In this document: positions 63,512 through 64,000 of the stretch, in pieces
Layout: each line of letters starts with the position of its first letter
How positions within the stretch are numbered: the first letter of the stretch is position 1
Origin: Streptomyces cynarae
GTDB taxonomy: Bacteria; Actinomycetota; Actinomycetes; Streptomycetales; Streptomycetaceae
Assembly: GCF_025642135.1 (NCBI RefSeq)
Contig: NZ_CP106793.1
Coordinates: 8,462,001 to 8,526,000 of the forward strand
DNA: 64,000 bases
Direction: 5' to 3'
Notes under the pieces: model-generated
The model's input: only the letters and a program-made list of their open reading frames with translations
Database searches by the model: none
Told to the model about the DNA's origin: nothing
Translations under genes and position numbers: made by a program

Positions 63512-64000
63512 TCACGGCTTTCGGGCGGCCACCGGCACACTCAGCGGACGGGCCAGGCCGACCACCGCCTCGTCCAGGCGCTGCAGATGCCGCAGCACCC
63601 GGTCGGTGATCCGCCCGTACCGCGGTGTGCGGGCCGTGTCGGACTCCAGCAGGGAGGCGATGCTCGGCCCGGTCTCGACCTCGTCGGTGGCGTGCTGGTC
63701 CGCCACATGCGCGCTGATCGCCGCGATGTTGTCCGTGATGCGGTCGCACGCCCGGCGCAGCCGCGGATCTGCCGTGATCGAGGGATGTGCGGCCAGGAGC
63801 TCGGCGGTCGCGGCCAGGCAGCGCGCATGGTAGGCACATGTCTCCAGGACCGCGACGACGTACTGGGCCGTGCTCCGCCGCGCCCGCAGCGGTGTGATCG
63901 GGTGCGTCAGCGGCTGCGTGGCCGCCCGCAGGTCGCCCAGTGCCTCGTCCAGGTCGCGCGCCTTGTCGAGCAGACCTGCCCCGGGACTGCCGCTGAGCTG
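63512..64000 (-). CDS. FUSC-family-type protein, 3' part only
   Basis: The last 162 codons of a gene that begins beyond the right edge. The visible part is helical and soluble (ARDLDEALGDLRAATQPLTH; THPITPLRARRSTAQYVVAV; RITDRVLRHLQRLDEAVVGL). It resembles the cytosolic helical domains of FUSC-type membrane proteins such as the one at 7802. Family assignment is tentative because the membrane part is not in the window. Confidence 0.6.
   Translation of the reverse strand, partial: QLSGSPGAGLLDKARDLDEALGDLRAATQPLTHPITPLRARRSTAQYVVAVLETCAYHARCLAATAELLAAHPSITADPRLRRACDRITDNIAAISAHVADQHATDEVETGPSIASLLESDTARTPRYGRITDRVLRHLQRLDEAVVGLARPLSVPVAARKP

Overview
The window looks like a piece of a Streptomyces (or close actinomycete) chromosome, probably an arm or other accessory region. 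The evidence is very high GC with third-position GC bias, frequent GTG starts, ATGA/GTGA stop-start overlaps, many secreted or lipid-anchored small proteins, and typical actinomycete families (FUSC, AzlCD, DUF664-type DinB, BldG-like STAS proteins, HelR, UvrA2/DrrC). I see no rRNA, tRNA, CRISPR array, IS element or prophage. All gene calls were made by reading protein sequence by eye; no database search was run.

Layout. 0-7.6 kb: stress and housekeeping accessory genes. These are a STAS/ATPase pair, a metallo-beta-lactamase-fold hydrolase, a NodB deacetylase, a cysteine-free (zinc-independent) ribosomal-protein operon L33-L31B-L36 followed by a secreted His-rich protein, a flavin reductase-like protein, Hsp20, and an HxlR regulator divergent from a thioesterase. 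7.6-17.6 kb: a FUSC membrane protein, a P450, a CAP-domain secreted protein, small membrane proteins, AzlC-AzlD with a divergent Lrp regulator, a GNAT enzyme and a YrdB-like protein. 17.7-31 kb: a resistance-rich block. It holds rgt-like glycosyltransferase plus helR in one operon behind a sequence matching the 19-bp rifamycin-associated element, an MFS pump with an ArsR-like regulator, two APH(6)-like kinases, a DeoR/MFS pair and a UvrA2/DrrC-like ATPase. 31-37.5 kb: folE with membrane proteins, DoxX with a cysteine-bearing (possibly Fe-S) HTH regulator, and a ZIP metal transporter behind a DmdR/IdeR-type iron box. 37.6-40.7 kb: a blaL-blaA-blaB type inducible beta-lactamase locus.

44.5-55.2 kb is the most interesting part. 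An ECF sigma factor and its anti-sigma factor sit directly upstream of a compact non-ribosomal peptide locus. It contains a carrier protein fused to a six-TM, three-hexapeptide-domain Pls-type terminal module, an adenylation protein with a half condensation domain, an Fe(II)/2-oxoglutarate oxygenase, the SbnB and SbnA pair for L-2,3-diaminopropionate, and (convergent) a phosphopantetheinyl transferase. The sigma gene and the first synthetase gene share the same bipartite motif, CAATNC-N16-CGTAT(A/C), each 6-7 nt before a start codon with no Shine-Dalgarno. This suggests that the sigma factor switches on both itself and the synthetase operon from leaderless transcripts. The likely product is a small or polymeric diaminopropionate-containing peptide.

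55.3-64 kb: a lipid/glycerol-3-phosphate block (lipid kinase, alkyl-DHAP-synthase-like flavoprotein, TetR, GlpD), a fosmidomycin-resistance-type MFS with a divergent AraC regulator, a second metallo-hydrolase, and the 3' end of a second FUSC-family gene running off the right edge.
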